Assembly (NCBI GenBank): GCA_001414485.1
Contig: LLEY01000016.1
Location: 124,001-188,000 of the forward strand
Length of the DNA: 64,000 bases
From: Calycina herbarum
Lineage: Eukaryota; Ascomycota; Leotiomycetes; Helotiales; Pezizellaceae
Direction: 5' to 3'
Shown here: piece after piece, positions 43,508-53,826 of the stretch
How the letters are laid out: every line of letters begins with the position of its first letter
How positions within the stretch are numbered: position 1 is the first letter of the stretch
The notes under the pieces: generated by a model
Seen by the model: the letters and a program-made list of their open reading frames with translations, nothing else
Databases searched by the model: none
What the model was told of the DNA's origin: nothing
Position numbers and translations under genes: made by a program

Positions 43508-46500
43508 TTAGAGAGGAGTTAGGGTGGTCCTAGTTACTCTAGGTATTTAACGTAGAAGTCTCTTAATCGATATAGTAAACCTTAAAAATTATCGGTAGGA
43601 TACTAAGTAGGGTCTAAATCGTAGCTGACCTATTTTACTTAATACTATAGTTATCTTTTAAAAAGTCTACTAGTGAGAATCTCTTAAACTTCCTATTCTT
43701 ATATACTCTGAATAATCTCTAGGGGTGGCTCTAGGGCTTCCTGTTTAGGTAGAGGGGTATTCGGGTCCTTAGATAGTATATCCGTAGTAAAAACGTTATA
43801 AATTAATAATCCTTCTAGGAGCTTTAACCTATAAGAGTGTCTTATACGTTCTAGTATTTTAAAGGGTCCTGTCCACTGCTCGGCTAGCTTTCGGCTAGGT
43901 CGATTTATCTTAAGGTTCCTTATTAATAAGTAGACTTTATTACTAATATCCTAGTCGATAGCTCTTCGGTATTAATTCGTATTATCTTATATTCTCTGCT
44001 AGGCTTTGGTTATATTATCTTTAGCTACGTTCTAGGCCGAGTATATACGTCGGGCTATTTTAGCTGCCTTATTATAATTTAATCGTTCCTGAGGAATAGA
44101 AGTATTTAGGGTATTCTAGTCCTATAAGGTTCTTAAATCGAGTCTGAACTTAAGCTGATAAGAGGTTATACCGATTAAGGAGTACGGGAGGGTTATTTAT
44201 ACTCGGTCTATTAGAGGGATTAACTCGCTCTAATTATCCTAGTAGTAGGTTACGAAAGGCCTTAGTCTCTAATTGATATATCGGTTTATAATCTCTATCT
44301 AACCATCTGTTTATTTATAGTAAGCTATAGAGAGCTTAAGCTTAACACCGATAATACGATAGAATTCCGTCTAAAAAGCCGAGACGAATTAAGGTCCTCT
44401 ATTAGACGTAATTGATTTAGGATAGTGTCTAAAACGATAGATCTACTATATGAAAAGTTAAGCTAATCCTCTAGCGTCGGTTGTGGAATAGTAGGGAATA
44501 GATACCGAATCCTTTCTAAGGCGGTTTATAAATACTAGTATAGCGTTATATCCGTGTTTGTCTTTTAGAAAGGACTTAAAATCTATATATAAATACTATA
44601 TCAGGTAATTAGGAACTGGTAGTAGATGAAGAAACCCTTGCTATTTAGTCTATTAAGGATAAGAGTATCTATATACTCAGCAGTTAGCCACGTACACTTT
44701 ATAGTTCGAACCTATGCTAATCTAGTAGTAGGCGGGAGCTAATAACTGGTATGTCTTTTAAGTACTTAGGTAAGTACTAGATACTTAGTCGTAGACTTCT
44801 CGGATCAGATTTATATAGAGTTTAGTGTTTCTTTAGACATAAAGCCGTTCTCTAAATAGGAGTAAATTGTCTAGCGAGATAGTGTAACCGTTCTTAAGCT
44901 AGCTACGCTCTTCTTAGAAGGATTATATATTATCTACCTTTAGCCTCTAAATTAGGTCCGACCTAGATTTTGGTATAATATCTAGCTAAATTATACTAAT
45001 AGATGTCGCTTATTTTTATAAAAAGGTCTAAGCAAGGTCGGTGTTGATTCAGGGGTCTAACCTAACAGGTCCGAAAAGGGTACGTAAGCGGCTGTCTAAC
45101 TTAACTTGATCCTATATTTTAATATCTTACTTATGTCTAGTTAGGATATCTGCCTTTTGATTTGCTATTCTAGACGTGAATTAGATCTAGAAATTAAAGT
45201 TAGATAGGAATTCTATCTATTATACTTGCTTAGCCGTAAGTAGCTTAGTTGTTATAAAGTATTCTAAGGATCTATAGTCTAAGTATACGCTAATACGGCT
45301 CTGATACGACATAAGTTTAGGCCTCTACTTCTTAAACGCTTCGATGATTATAAATAATTCCTTATTATAGATTTCCTAATTCGCTTCGTAGCCGACTAGG
45401 ACGTGGGAGTAAAAACCTATAGGATATCACCGATTACTATATTATTAGGAGAATACACCTGCTATTACTCTATTAGAAGAGTCTATCTCTAGCTTTATAT
45501 TAAGTTTAGGGTCGAAGTAGTATAAAGCTTAAACTAAGAGTAGCTGAGTCTATAATTCTTCGAAGGCTTTCTCGTATTCGGGTGTCTACTGAAACGGCTC
45601 TGAAGGGCGCGTTATAGTAGTCAGAGGTTTTGCGATTTTGCCGAAGTTCTTAATAAATTGTCTATAGAAACTATAAAAGCCTAGGTAGGACTTTATACCC
45701 GTTATAGTGCTAGGTCGGGCCTAGTTATATAGAGGTTCTACTTTCTCAGGGTCTACTTCGAGTTCTTTCGTAGTTAATATATAACTAAGATATTTAACTT
45801 AGGTAATACTAAATTCGCTTTTCTTAATATCTACTTAGAGTCCTGCTTCTTAGAGCCGATTTAGGACCTTTCTAACTTATTCCTTATATTCTTCGATACT
45901 ATTCGAATAAATTAATATATTATCTAAGTAAGTAATATAGAAGTCGTCTAGATATTCGATTAAGACGTCGTTTATATAACGTTAGTAGGTAGCGGGTCTA
46001 TTACAGAGTCTAAAAGGAAGGACCTTGTATTTATATATTCTATACCTAGTCCTAAACGTGGTTATCTCTTCTAAGTCAGGGTCTATTCGGATATAGTAGA
46101 AGGCTTATTATATATCTAACTTAGTAAAGATCTTAGCTTTCCTTATTCTTGAAAGGAGTTCGTTGATACGAGGAATCGGGTAGGGGTCGTTTTAGGTAAG
46201 AGTATTAAGCTTCTGATAATCGATATAGAACCGTAGCTTATTACTATTAGGCTTTTTAACGAAGAGTACTAGTAAGGCGAAAGGACTATTACTATTAACG
46301 ATAAATCCTTTATTTAAATTATTAATAAGGTACTCTTTCGTCGCTTGTAGCTCTGCGGTTGACTATCGATATAGTAGGGAGTAGGAGATAGGAAGTGGTT
46401 TGTTTAAGGTGATTTTATAATTATATTTATAGTAAGGAGGAAGTTTGTCTAAGGCTGCCTTTAAGAATATATCTTAGTATAAGAAATAACCTTTAGGGAG

Positions 46501-47500
46501 TCGGGACTGTATTAGATCTATAGTCTTAGCGTCGTCTATAGACAGAGCTGACTTCTCTTCGATAATCCGATCTAATTCGTAGATACTAGTTATAAAGAAC
46601 TCGGTATTAGGTTGTTTTATATTAAAATATAAAGTATTTACACTTATCTCGCTAATAAATAAGTATATAGTCTAATCCGTCTAGGCTATACTTGTAGGTC
46701 GGAGGGGATTTAGACTAGAGTCGGAGGTAGAAAGGTTAGGAGTTAGAGTCGTAGATAATAGTAATAACTTAGCTAAGAGTTTACCCTTCTTCTGTCGTTT
46801 TTTATCTTAATAGAGAGTGTAATCCCTTCTATTCGTATCCGACTATATATTTAAATAAGGCTTCTAGATCTAGCTAGAAGTTAAAGAAAGTAAGATCTCC
46901 TTTCCAAAGTAAGGAGTCGGTAAGGTTTCAGCTAGCTAAATAAGTTAATTCCTAGTAGAGTTAAGGAGAATTTTAAAGTGTTTTAACTATTTGTTTCCGA
47001 TAATTAAGTCTTATTATCTAAGATTTAAGACGACAAAGGGGCAGTTATAGATACGACGTCTATCTAGGTTTAGATATAGCTGTATAAACCGCGTTGTCTT
47101 ACTCTTAATACTACTGTCGTATCTACGAACAGGTACCGAGTATAGTAAATTTTAAATCTGTAATCCTAGTAATTAAGCTAGTCGTAGAGCTAAAGGTCGA
47201 TTTAAGAATAGAAAACCGTTTGCTCTTATATCTATTAAAGCTTGTAACTTAACACCGTATCCGTATATACTAAGGGTCGTATCTATAAGGAATTGGTTTC
47301 CTCTTATAAGGCTAGAAAGATTAAGGTTTAATAGGTTATATTTACGTAGGCCTAGGAAGGAGTCTTTACCTAGGCTGCCTCGTTTTCCCCCTAATCCGGG
47401 ACTAAATCGAGGTACTTTATAAGGACTTATATATTATCTTCGTCTACTTCCTAGACTATCTCTTTAATACTAGGTAGCTAAGGGTAATCGGGTTTGTAAT
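43508..47500 (-). pseudogene. Element A pol pseudogene: protease, RT, RNase H, integrase, chromodomain end
   Basis: Minus strand. The RT box reads YLDNILIYS near 45900-45930, so the second catalytic Asp is Asn. Upstream the order is protease and linker; downstream come RNase H and integrase. The last residues before the stop at 43508-43510 read VTRTTLTPL, comparable to the end of a chromodomain module. Numerous TAG/TAA codons and Asp-to-Asn changes show RIP. Exact exon or frame borders between domains are not resolved. Confidence 0.75.
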
Positions 47501-48950
47501 GTCTGGGCTTACTATAGTAGTAACACGTTGTACTAGCTAGGACTCGATCCGTAGTCTTTTAGCGTTTAAGAGTCGAGGTAGGTTTGAAAGTTCGAGAAGT
47601 AGTCTAAACAGTAGAGAAGGATCCTCGTACAGGTAGAGAGGGTTTTAGTATTATACTAGATAAGGGTTGAAAGGCAGTCCTTTTAACCGAAGTAGTTGTA
47701 CCGACTGGCTTAGTTGTATTAGTTATATATAACTCAGCGTTTTAGCGTTTTTCCTTATCTAAGGCTAGAAGATCTGCTACTATTTCGACGAAGTTATAGT
47801 TCTAACGTCTCTTGAGTATAGTAGCTGAGTTTCGTAGCTATAGTGTAATCTTTTCCTATATATAGAAGAACCGTTCTAACTCTAGTATCCCTCCGAGTAT
47901 AGCTATACTTGAAAAGCGACCTCTGAAGTTAGTAAACGTTTCTCTTACGTGATCCTTTCCATCTATCTACAAGGCCTAGAAGGCGTTCTATACATCCTCT
48001 ATCTTATATCTGGTTAAGAAATATAAATCTAAAAGTTTAATTATATTTTAATAATCGTAGAAAGTAATATAAATCGATTTAGACTTATATCTAGGCTTAA
48101 GGTAGTTCCTAGCGAGTCTAGTAGTTGTTCTCTATATAAGGGCCTTTCGAGTCGGGCTTATATTATAATAATCGGCATTTACTAGTAGTCTGTCGCGTAC
48201 CGATATCTTCTATTATTAGTATATAGGTAATATGCTATTATCTAAGGGTTTAATCTTTTCTATGATCTTGCTTTTCGTAGGTCGGATAGGATTCAGACTA
48301 TCTTCGGAGTCGAGTAGAGTAGTCTGCCGTCGAGGGAAGGCATTAGAGGCAGGATCCCTTAAGCGAAAGAGGTCTAGTATAGGACTTGGAAGAGAAGGAG
48401 GGTCGTTCTTAGATTAGGATCGTTAAGGTTAAGAGTCTCTGATTTGATTCCTAAGTTCGCTTATAATTGATTCTAACTATATAAACTAATCGTTGTTATC
48501 TTAAAGTTTTTCTTCTAAGCCTTGTACTACGCTCTATATCTCGTCTATATTAGAAAAGTCTCGGTTATCTTTGGGGTTTCGAGTAGGTTGCTTTCCTTTC
48601 TAAGACCTTTTGTTTTTAGGCGTACGAGTACGGTTCGTAGACCTTTCAGAGGGGGGTCTACTAGCTTCCCTAGTAGGTTGCTCAACGCTCTTAAGCGGAG
48701 CTTTAGAGGGACCTAGGGTCTCTTCTTATTCTAGTATATCGTATACTATTCAGGGGGGTTAAGAGGTAGATTTAGGAGCTTTCTAAGTAACTGTATATCG
48801 TCGACTATCTATATCTTATGTAGTAATCCCTATATAGAGAGGGTTATTAGGAGTCTTAGGAGTACTTAGCGTAGTCTACTCCTATTAACGTAAGAATCGC
48901 CTACGATTTTACTAGCTGACTGTTTAGACATTAAACCCTGGTGTTACTAG
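47500..48950 (-). pseudogene. Element A gag pseudogene
   Basis: Region between the 5' LTR and pol. A decayed zinc knuckle (CYYYSKPRHYKPD on the minus strand) lies at about 47495-47540, its second Cys changed to Tyr. Apparent plus-strand frames here (48232-48417, 48522-48716) are shadows. The start codon could not be fixed. Confidence 0.55.
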
Positions 48951-49103
48951 CCGTCTAGGTGGTCTCTGATTACCTAGCTATTTAAGGTTGTCGATGTACT
49001 AATCCGAATCTAGGCTGAATCGAATTTAAAGCAAGTACGCCGGCGCGCTTAAGTGAGATATTATAATAGGCCGTCCCCGGCGGAGTCGAATTTGGTCTTT
49101 TAA

Positions 49104-49377
49104 TATAATAGTACGAAACGGATACTACTACAAAAGAGGTATATAGAAGTGCGTTCGATAGAATAACATATCCGAATACTAGGCTCTGATACGAAGGAAA
49201 AGACCAAATTAGTCTTTCCCGATAGAGAGGAGGCAGCTATTTACATGAGGTTCGGATAATAGTAAGTCTAGAAGCTATCTAGCTTTTCTAAAACCTGAAA
49301 CAACATCTGTATCGTATCCTATTCGGCACGTAGACTCGGCAATTCCAATTCCGATCATTCCTAATAGTTCTATTACA
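49104..49377 (-). repeat. 5' LTR of element A
   Basis: 274 bp, followed directly by the duplicated agtat and then by the continuing older LTR. Confidence 0.92.
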
Positions 49378-49943
49378 AGTATCTTATATTAAGAAAAACC
49401 AAACTAAAGAGAGAAGCGGAGAGTATAGACACTCTTGCTCTATTTAACTACGCTAAGTAAGTTAGTAGAACCTCGGGTAAACTTAGTTACGTAATTATAT
49501 ATAATTAGAATATATATAACTAAGACTATTATACTACTCTCTCTCTTACTAGGCTCTCTCTAACTAAGTCGCTTTATTCTTTCTTAATATAAAGTCGTTA
49601 TTCTCTAATTCGCTATAATTATCTCTTTCTATAAAAGAAGAGTTTTTAGAGAACTATTAGCTTAAAATCTCTTATTAAAAGATAATCCGTACTTCTTAAT
49701 ATAGTAGACTTTGCTATATCTCTAGGAATCGTAAATCTATCTAAGAAGACTTTCGTCTAAAGCTATAATATATAATAAGAACCTAAAAAAGTAAATAAGC
49801 CGTTGGTTAGTAACTATAACTAAGAAGACTTCTAAGAGACAAAAGCTATAATATATATTATAAGCTAATAAGTATTAAGTTTCTTCTTTTAATAATATAT
49901 ATATATATAATATATTACAACTTAGGCTTTCTTCTTAGTAAAC
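49378..49943 (-). repeat. Right part of the split element II-type LTR plus internal remnant
   Basis: 49378-49533 completes the LTR begun at 41810 and ends gactattata. 49534-49943 continues with sequence matching the element II interior next to its 3' LTR at about 10161-10330 (both have ctctctaactaag.cgctttatt-type sequence and ctctaattcgct). The host of the element A insertion was therefore a member of the element II family. Confidence 0.7.
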
Positions 49944-50736
49944 TGTAACGAAACTCAAACAAACTAAACAAAGGTGACTAAGTCTCGATGGTTGGTATGC
50001 AGGTAAGAAGTACAGATGCGCCGGTTTGTTCACTTGGAAGTGAACTCGTTACTTGTATCTGTAACGGCACGAAACGGATACTACTACAAAAGAGGCATAT
50101 GGAAGTGCGTTCGATAGAATGACATACCCGACCGAATACTAGGCTCTGATACGAAGGAAAAGACCAAATTGGTCTTTTCCTCAAGAGAGAGTAAGAGCAT
50201 CTATATACAAGAGGGCCGGACAATAACAAAAGTCCGTACCGATTCGGTTCTGACAATCCCTAAACCAAACCTGTACCGTAATCTTGTTCCGTAACCATCT
50301 GTGCCGTACTATACTCGGCACGTATTCTTGGCTGTTCCGATGGCTCGGCAATTCCATCAATAGCTGGCCATCACAGTATCAAAGATGTCAAACAAGATGA
50401 TAAGATTGATAACTAAAGTTGAGCACGAAGCTTCTATCTAGACAGCAGACGTGCCAGTATATATAGAACCTTCGTTCCCTTCTGGATCTTTTCCGATCCT
50501 AAGGATCCTTACCGGATCCTTAGTATCCCAAGCTCCAGAGCGAGCTCATGCAAGCTCCAAGCTAACCGAGGTCACGTGCTTTCCAACATGACTCCAACAG
50601 TGAGATCCCAAAGTTCTCAAATGCTACGCACTTCTAGACTTCCTCTTATGTTACCTTCCCTTTCCTGGATACTTGTGCCTTGTCCTGTCAGAGCGCCGTC
50701 TGGACTACTTACCACGTCTTCACGTGATTCGTGACA
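49944..50736 (+). repeat. Solo LTR of family B, containing an inserted family A LTR
   Basis: Starts tgtaacgaaactc and ends ttcgtgaca, flanked by taaac at 49939-49943 and 50737-50741. Without the inserted LTR and its duplication it is about 472 bp, similar to the 444-bp copy at 23353-23796. It is less RIP-decayed than the copies in the first block. Confidence 0.88.
50060..50375 (+). repeat. Solo LTR of family A inserted in the family B LTR
   Basis: 316 bp, tgtaacggc to ggccatcaca, with exact duplication gtatc at 50055-50059 and 50376-50380. It is longer than the 274-bp LTRs of element A and diverged in its second half, so it belongs to a related subfamily. Confidence 0.9.
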
Positions 50737-50741
50737 TAAAC

Positions 50742-51001
50742 CTATCTAAATTGAAAAAAAACGCTTAATATTCTTAATCTTCTTATTTTTACTAATATAT
50801 AAGTTAGAGGATTATATAAGAGAGAGGGGGCATATTATAGAAAAGCGTAAAAGGTTCTCTAAGATATTAAAAAAGTCTTTTCAAATTCATTGCTCCGAAT
50901 AGTATATCAGCCAAGGATCCCCACTTTTGCCCCACCTCAAGAAATCACAAAAGATATTGTCAAATAAGACTACTCTGCCACAACAAGAAGAACATACCAC
51001 C
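50742..51001. other. Right border of second transposon block
   Basis: A+T-rich remnant up to about 50880, then normal sequence leading to the tRNA. No further element could be named. Confidence 0.4.
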
Positions 51002-51089
51002 GCCCGGCTAGCTCAATCGGTAGAGCGTGTGACTCTTACAATCGTCAGAGATGATCACAAGGCTGCGGGTTCGACCCCCGCGTTGGGCT
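51002..51089 (+). tRNA. tRNA-Lys(CUU) with 15-nt intron
   Basis: The acceptor stem GCCCGGC pairs with GTTGGGC, with two G-T pairs. The D arm is GCTC...GAGC with box A tagctcaatcgg. The anticodon stem is TGTGA/TCACA with loop CTCTTAA after removing the intron caatcgtcagagatg, giving anticodon CTT. The T arm is GCGGG-TTCGACC-CCCGC with box B ggttcgacccc. The intron lies one base after the anticodon, the normal place. The mature length is 73. A T run at 51121-51135 can terminate RNA polymerase III. Confidence 0.95.
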
Positions 51090-51741
51090 CAATCCCCAAT
51101 AATTGACGCGGCGTTCCTTTGTTTTTGGTTTTTTAGGTAATTGTGGACAATCTTTTGGTTGAAGAAAAGGAGGAGGGAAGCGGTGTGGGGATATGAGGTT
51201 GATGATGTGGGGCTTTTGACAGAACTGACTTTTCCTTTTTTAGGGCCTCGCTTGAAGAGGGACTAAGATGATATGTCTGGTTCTTTCTATTCAGTTTCAC
51301 ATCAGAGACAGCAAGAGTCCCAATGCAGTTATTACAACAGTAAGGGGGTATAGGGGCTGAGTGAAACAGCCCGCTCTGCGTACACGCATTTCTCATTATC
51401 AAAATGTCAACTTAACTTCTTACGGGGTTCTCGAATCTACTATTCATGTCGTGAATTCCAATGATTCGATTATTCTTACAGCAAAAATTAGTCGGCAAGA
51501 GCTTTTGCAATGTCAGCGTCAGCGTCAGCGTCAGCGTAACTTCCCCCGAAGTATCTTCATTCTTCTATCCAGTTCGGCGAGCTGTATAAATCGAGTATTC
51601 TTAAGATGGTATTCACTTTCAACAAGATAATCTCAGGTAATACGAAACTGGAGTTTAAGAGATTGGTACTTACGATTTATTATTTGTAATGGGCGTTCTA
51701 TTTTTCAGTTTAGGGCAACATAGCATCCCCCGTCCTCATTC
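51090..51741. other. Intergenic region
   Basis: Between the tRNA and the RING-like gene. A perfect hexamer repeat gtcagc occurs four times near 51510-51535 (cagcgtcagcgtcagcgtcag). No gene supported. Confidence 0.4.
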
Positions 51742-52827
51742 TTACTCATCTCTCTCAGTCTTAGCATCAGCAGCCATCCGGAAGAGCTCCTGGCCCAACT
51801 TAATCATCTCCTCCGGTGCGGTTTCAGCGGTCGGTGGTGGTGACGGTGTCTCATCCTGCATAAGTTCATGTGCCTTCTGTTGAAGTTCTTCCAATGAGGG
51901 TCTTGGCTGCGCTGGAGGTTTTCGCGAGAAGAAACTCATGAATCCACCACCACGAGCCGAATTTTGAGAGGTACTAGTAGAACCTGGCGAAGTTCCGAAA
52001 CCCATGGGTTTACTAAGACTAGATACACTAGGGTTATCCACAATCACTCTTGCTCGCTGAACCATGTATGAAATTCCTGCGTGCCGTGCTGGAGGAGGTG
52101 GTTGAAGTGAATCTACGGCTTCTTTTACGGATGGTACTGATGATTCAGAAGAAGTGGCACTGAGTTGACTAGAACTATCTACACTTTTGGCCGGAGACTC
52201 TTCTCTGGTAAAGTTGTCAGTTTGAGGTTCCCGCGAAATGGCAGTGTTCTCGTTAACTTTCGTACTAGACCACAGCTTCGAACTTCCGATCGTCAACTCT
52301 GGCTCTCTACTATGCACTGGACGAATATCACTTGCTGGTAGAGCAGGTGACAGAGAACGCACCATTGGCAGGTACTTTGGGGGATTCCATAATGGTGAAG
52401 GGTTGGTTTGAGTTTCATCCGGCTTCGTCCCCAAAAACCGGTTAACTCTGTCAATCGTCTGGTTGAATGCATCTTCGGCAGCTTGGAGGCTACTGGACTT
52501 GCTTCCAGGAACCTGAGAAGTAGTTGCTGGGGAAGGAGGTGCTGTTTTGGGAAGGAACCCAGCATCCCAAGTGTCCTCATATTTGCAGTCACGACTACAA
52601 ATTGGACAAGTCGTACCATGCGAGCTTAGATATCCCACCAAGCATCTAATGCCAAGTACATGGCCGCAAGTAGGTAGACTGACAAGAATATCATCCCCCG
52701 AATGGTTCGTGCAAAGTAAACAGTCTTCTAGTTTAGGATCTGCTCGTCGTAAGAGTTTGAGGATTGAGACAAGAACTGTGGCAATTCGTTCCTGCTCCTC
52801 CATCGAAATTTCGGGACGTTGGGACAT
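51742..52827 (-). CDS. RING-like zinc-finger protein
   Basis: Single exon of 361 residues. The zinc-binding region lies at about residues 36-77: CLLC, then a spacer, then LPTCGHVLGIRCL and finally TTCPIC. In a canonical C3HC4 RING the position two residues after the His is a second ligand, but here it is Gly (HVLGIRC), so one ligand is missing or replaced. This variant recurs in fungal RING-like proteins. A long Ser/Pro-rich disordered region follows, and the C-terminus is helical (EELQQKAHELMQDE). An E3 ubiquitin-ligase role is possible but not shown. Confidence 0.8.
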   Translation of the reverse strand: MSQRPEISMEEQERIATVLVSILKLLRRADPKLEDCLLCTNHSGDDILVSLPTCGHVLGIRCLVGYLSSHGTTCPICSRDCKYEDTWDAGFLPKTAPPSPATTSQVPGSKSSSLQAAEDAFNQTIDRVNRFLGTKPDETQTNPSPLWNPPKYLPMVRSLSPALPASDIRPVHSREPELTIGSSKLWSSTKVNENTAISREPQTDNFTREESPAKSVDSSSQLSATSSESSVPSVKEAVDSLQPPPPARHAGISYMVQRARVIVDNPSVSSLSKPMGFGTSPGSTSTSQNSARGGGFMSFFSRKPPAQPRPSLEELQQKAHELMQDETPSPPPTAETAPEEMIKLGQELFRMAADAKTERDE

Positions 52828-53826
52828 GATATTTTACGAAATGAATAATAAGGAGATAGTGTGTTGCAGAAGAATGAGGAGGCTGCGAGTGAAATTTGGG
52901 GTTGCGTGTTCTTTTTTCTAAATGATCAATTGTTGCTGTTCATTGGTGGTCCGTCTCTTAAAAGTACAAAGAAAAAACAATAGCATTCACATATTGAGTT
53001 TCACAGACTTCTTTTCTTTGATAGTATTAACGAAGCCATTATTGAAGCTTCCCAAAACAAAGTTCTTGCGTTTGATGAGGCTTGAAATCTTTAATTTTTG
53101 GATTTTGAGGACTGGTATCTTTGTTAACGAGTCAGAATGTTTGCCTTGGTAATTCTAGTTTCATTTTCTAGTCATTATGAGCGACTATGAAAGTAAGTGA
53201 GCTAAGCGAGGCGTGTACACTTGCCGCTTTCTGTCAAGACGTACATCAGAAATGTTCAATGTTCCCATTTGTGACCATCGTTGCTTTGCCTTATTATGAG
53301 AATGATGTATTGCCAAAAGAAGCCAATCTTGTCTAAAGAACAAAGACCTTGTCTAGCTCGGAGACTTGGTCAATGCTCTGCGTACACCTGTCTCTCTTTT
53401 TACCAGTAGTTTTGGGAAAGTTTTATTTAATATACTAGCGGACTTAGAAGAAGCAAGAATTCAACATTCCACTTCTTCTGGGCCTTGACAAACAAAATTT
53501 GATTAACCTAGACTGCTTTTCATACTCCAAATTGAGGGGAGAGGGCGCAAGTTGAACAATGACCGGAGCCTAGATTGTTCAGTCAAAACGACAGCTTAAA
53601 GACATATCCGAGGACGTTCATTCAACAAGACCTAGGCACCATGAGAAGTAAAGATTGTGCTCAAATATAGCTGACCAAAATAGTTTAAACTGTGTTTATT
53701 CAATTCTCGATATATAAAATTTCCCCAAAAAACACACAAAATGCTATACTATACGATATAAAAATCCTACCAACCTACCTACACTTCCTTACATCCACCA
53801 TCTATCGAACCCACCGGTTGCATAAA
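52828..53826. other. Intergenic region
   Basis: Between the RING-like gene (5' side) and the stop of the Axl2-type gene. A+T-rich but not RIP-like. Short frames on the plus strand have no domain. Confidence 0.4.

Larger units (their letters stand above)
41857..49377 (-). mobile_element. Ty3/gypsy LTR retrotransposon, element A (7.5 kb), RIP-decayed, with antisense gene
   Basis: Both LTRs are 274 bp (41857-42130 and 49104-49377) and the 5-bp flanking duplication agtat is exact (41852-41856 and 49378-49382). A purine-rich tract (aagaagggggga on the minus strand) precedes the left LTR, so the element reads on the minus strand and the left LTR is the 3' one. Gag and pol run from right to left, and pol ends at 43508. 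Between pol and the 3' LTR lies a gene on the opposite strand. The insertion target was an older LTR of the element II family. Confidence 0.92.

Noticed and set aside
48232..48716. Plus-strand frames within element A gag
   Set aside because: They run opposite to the gag/pol direction, lack introns or domains, and are unlike the better supported antisense gene at 42621-43348.
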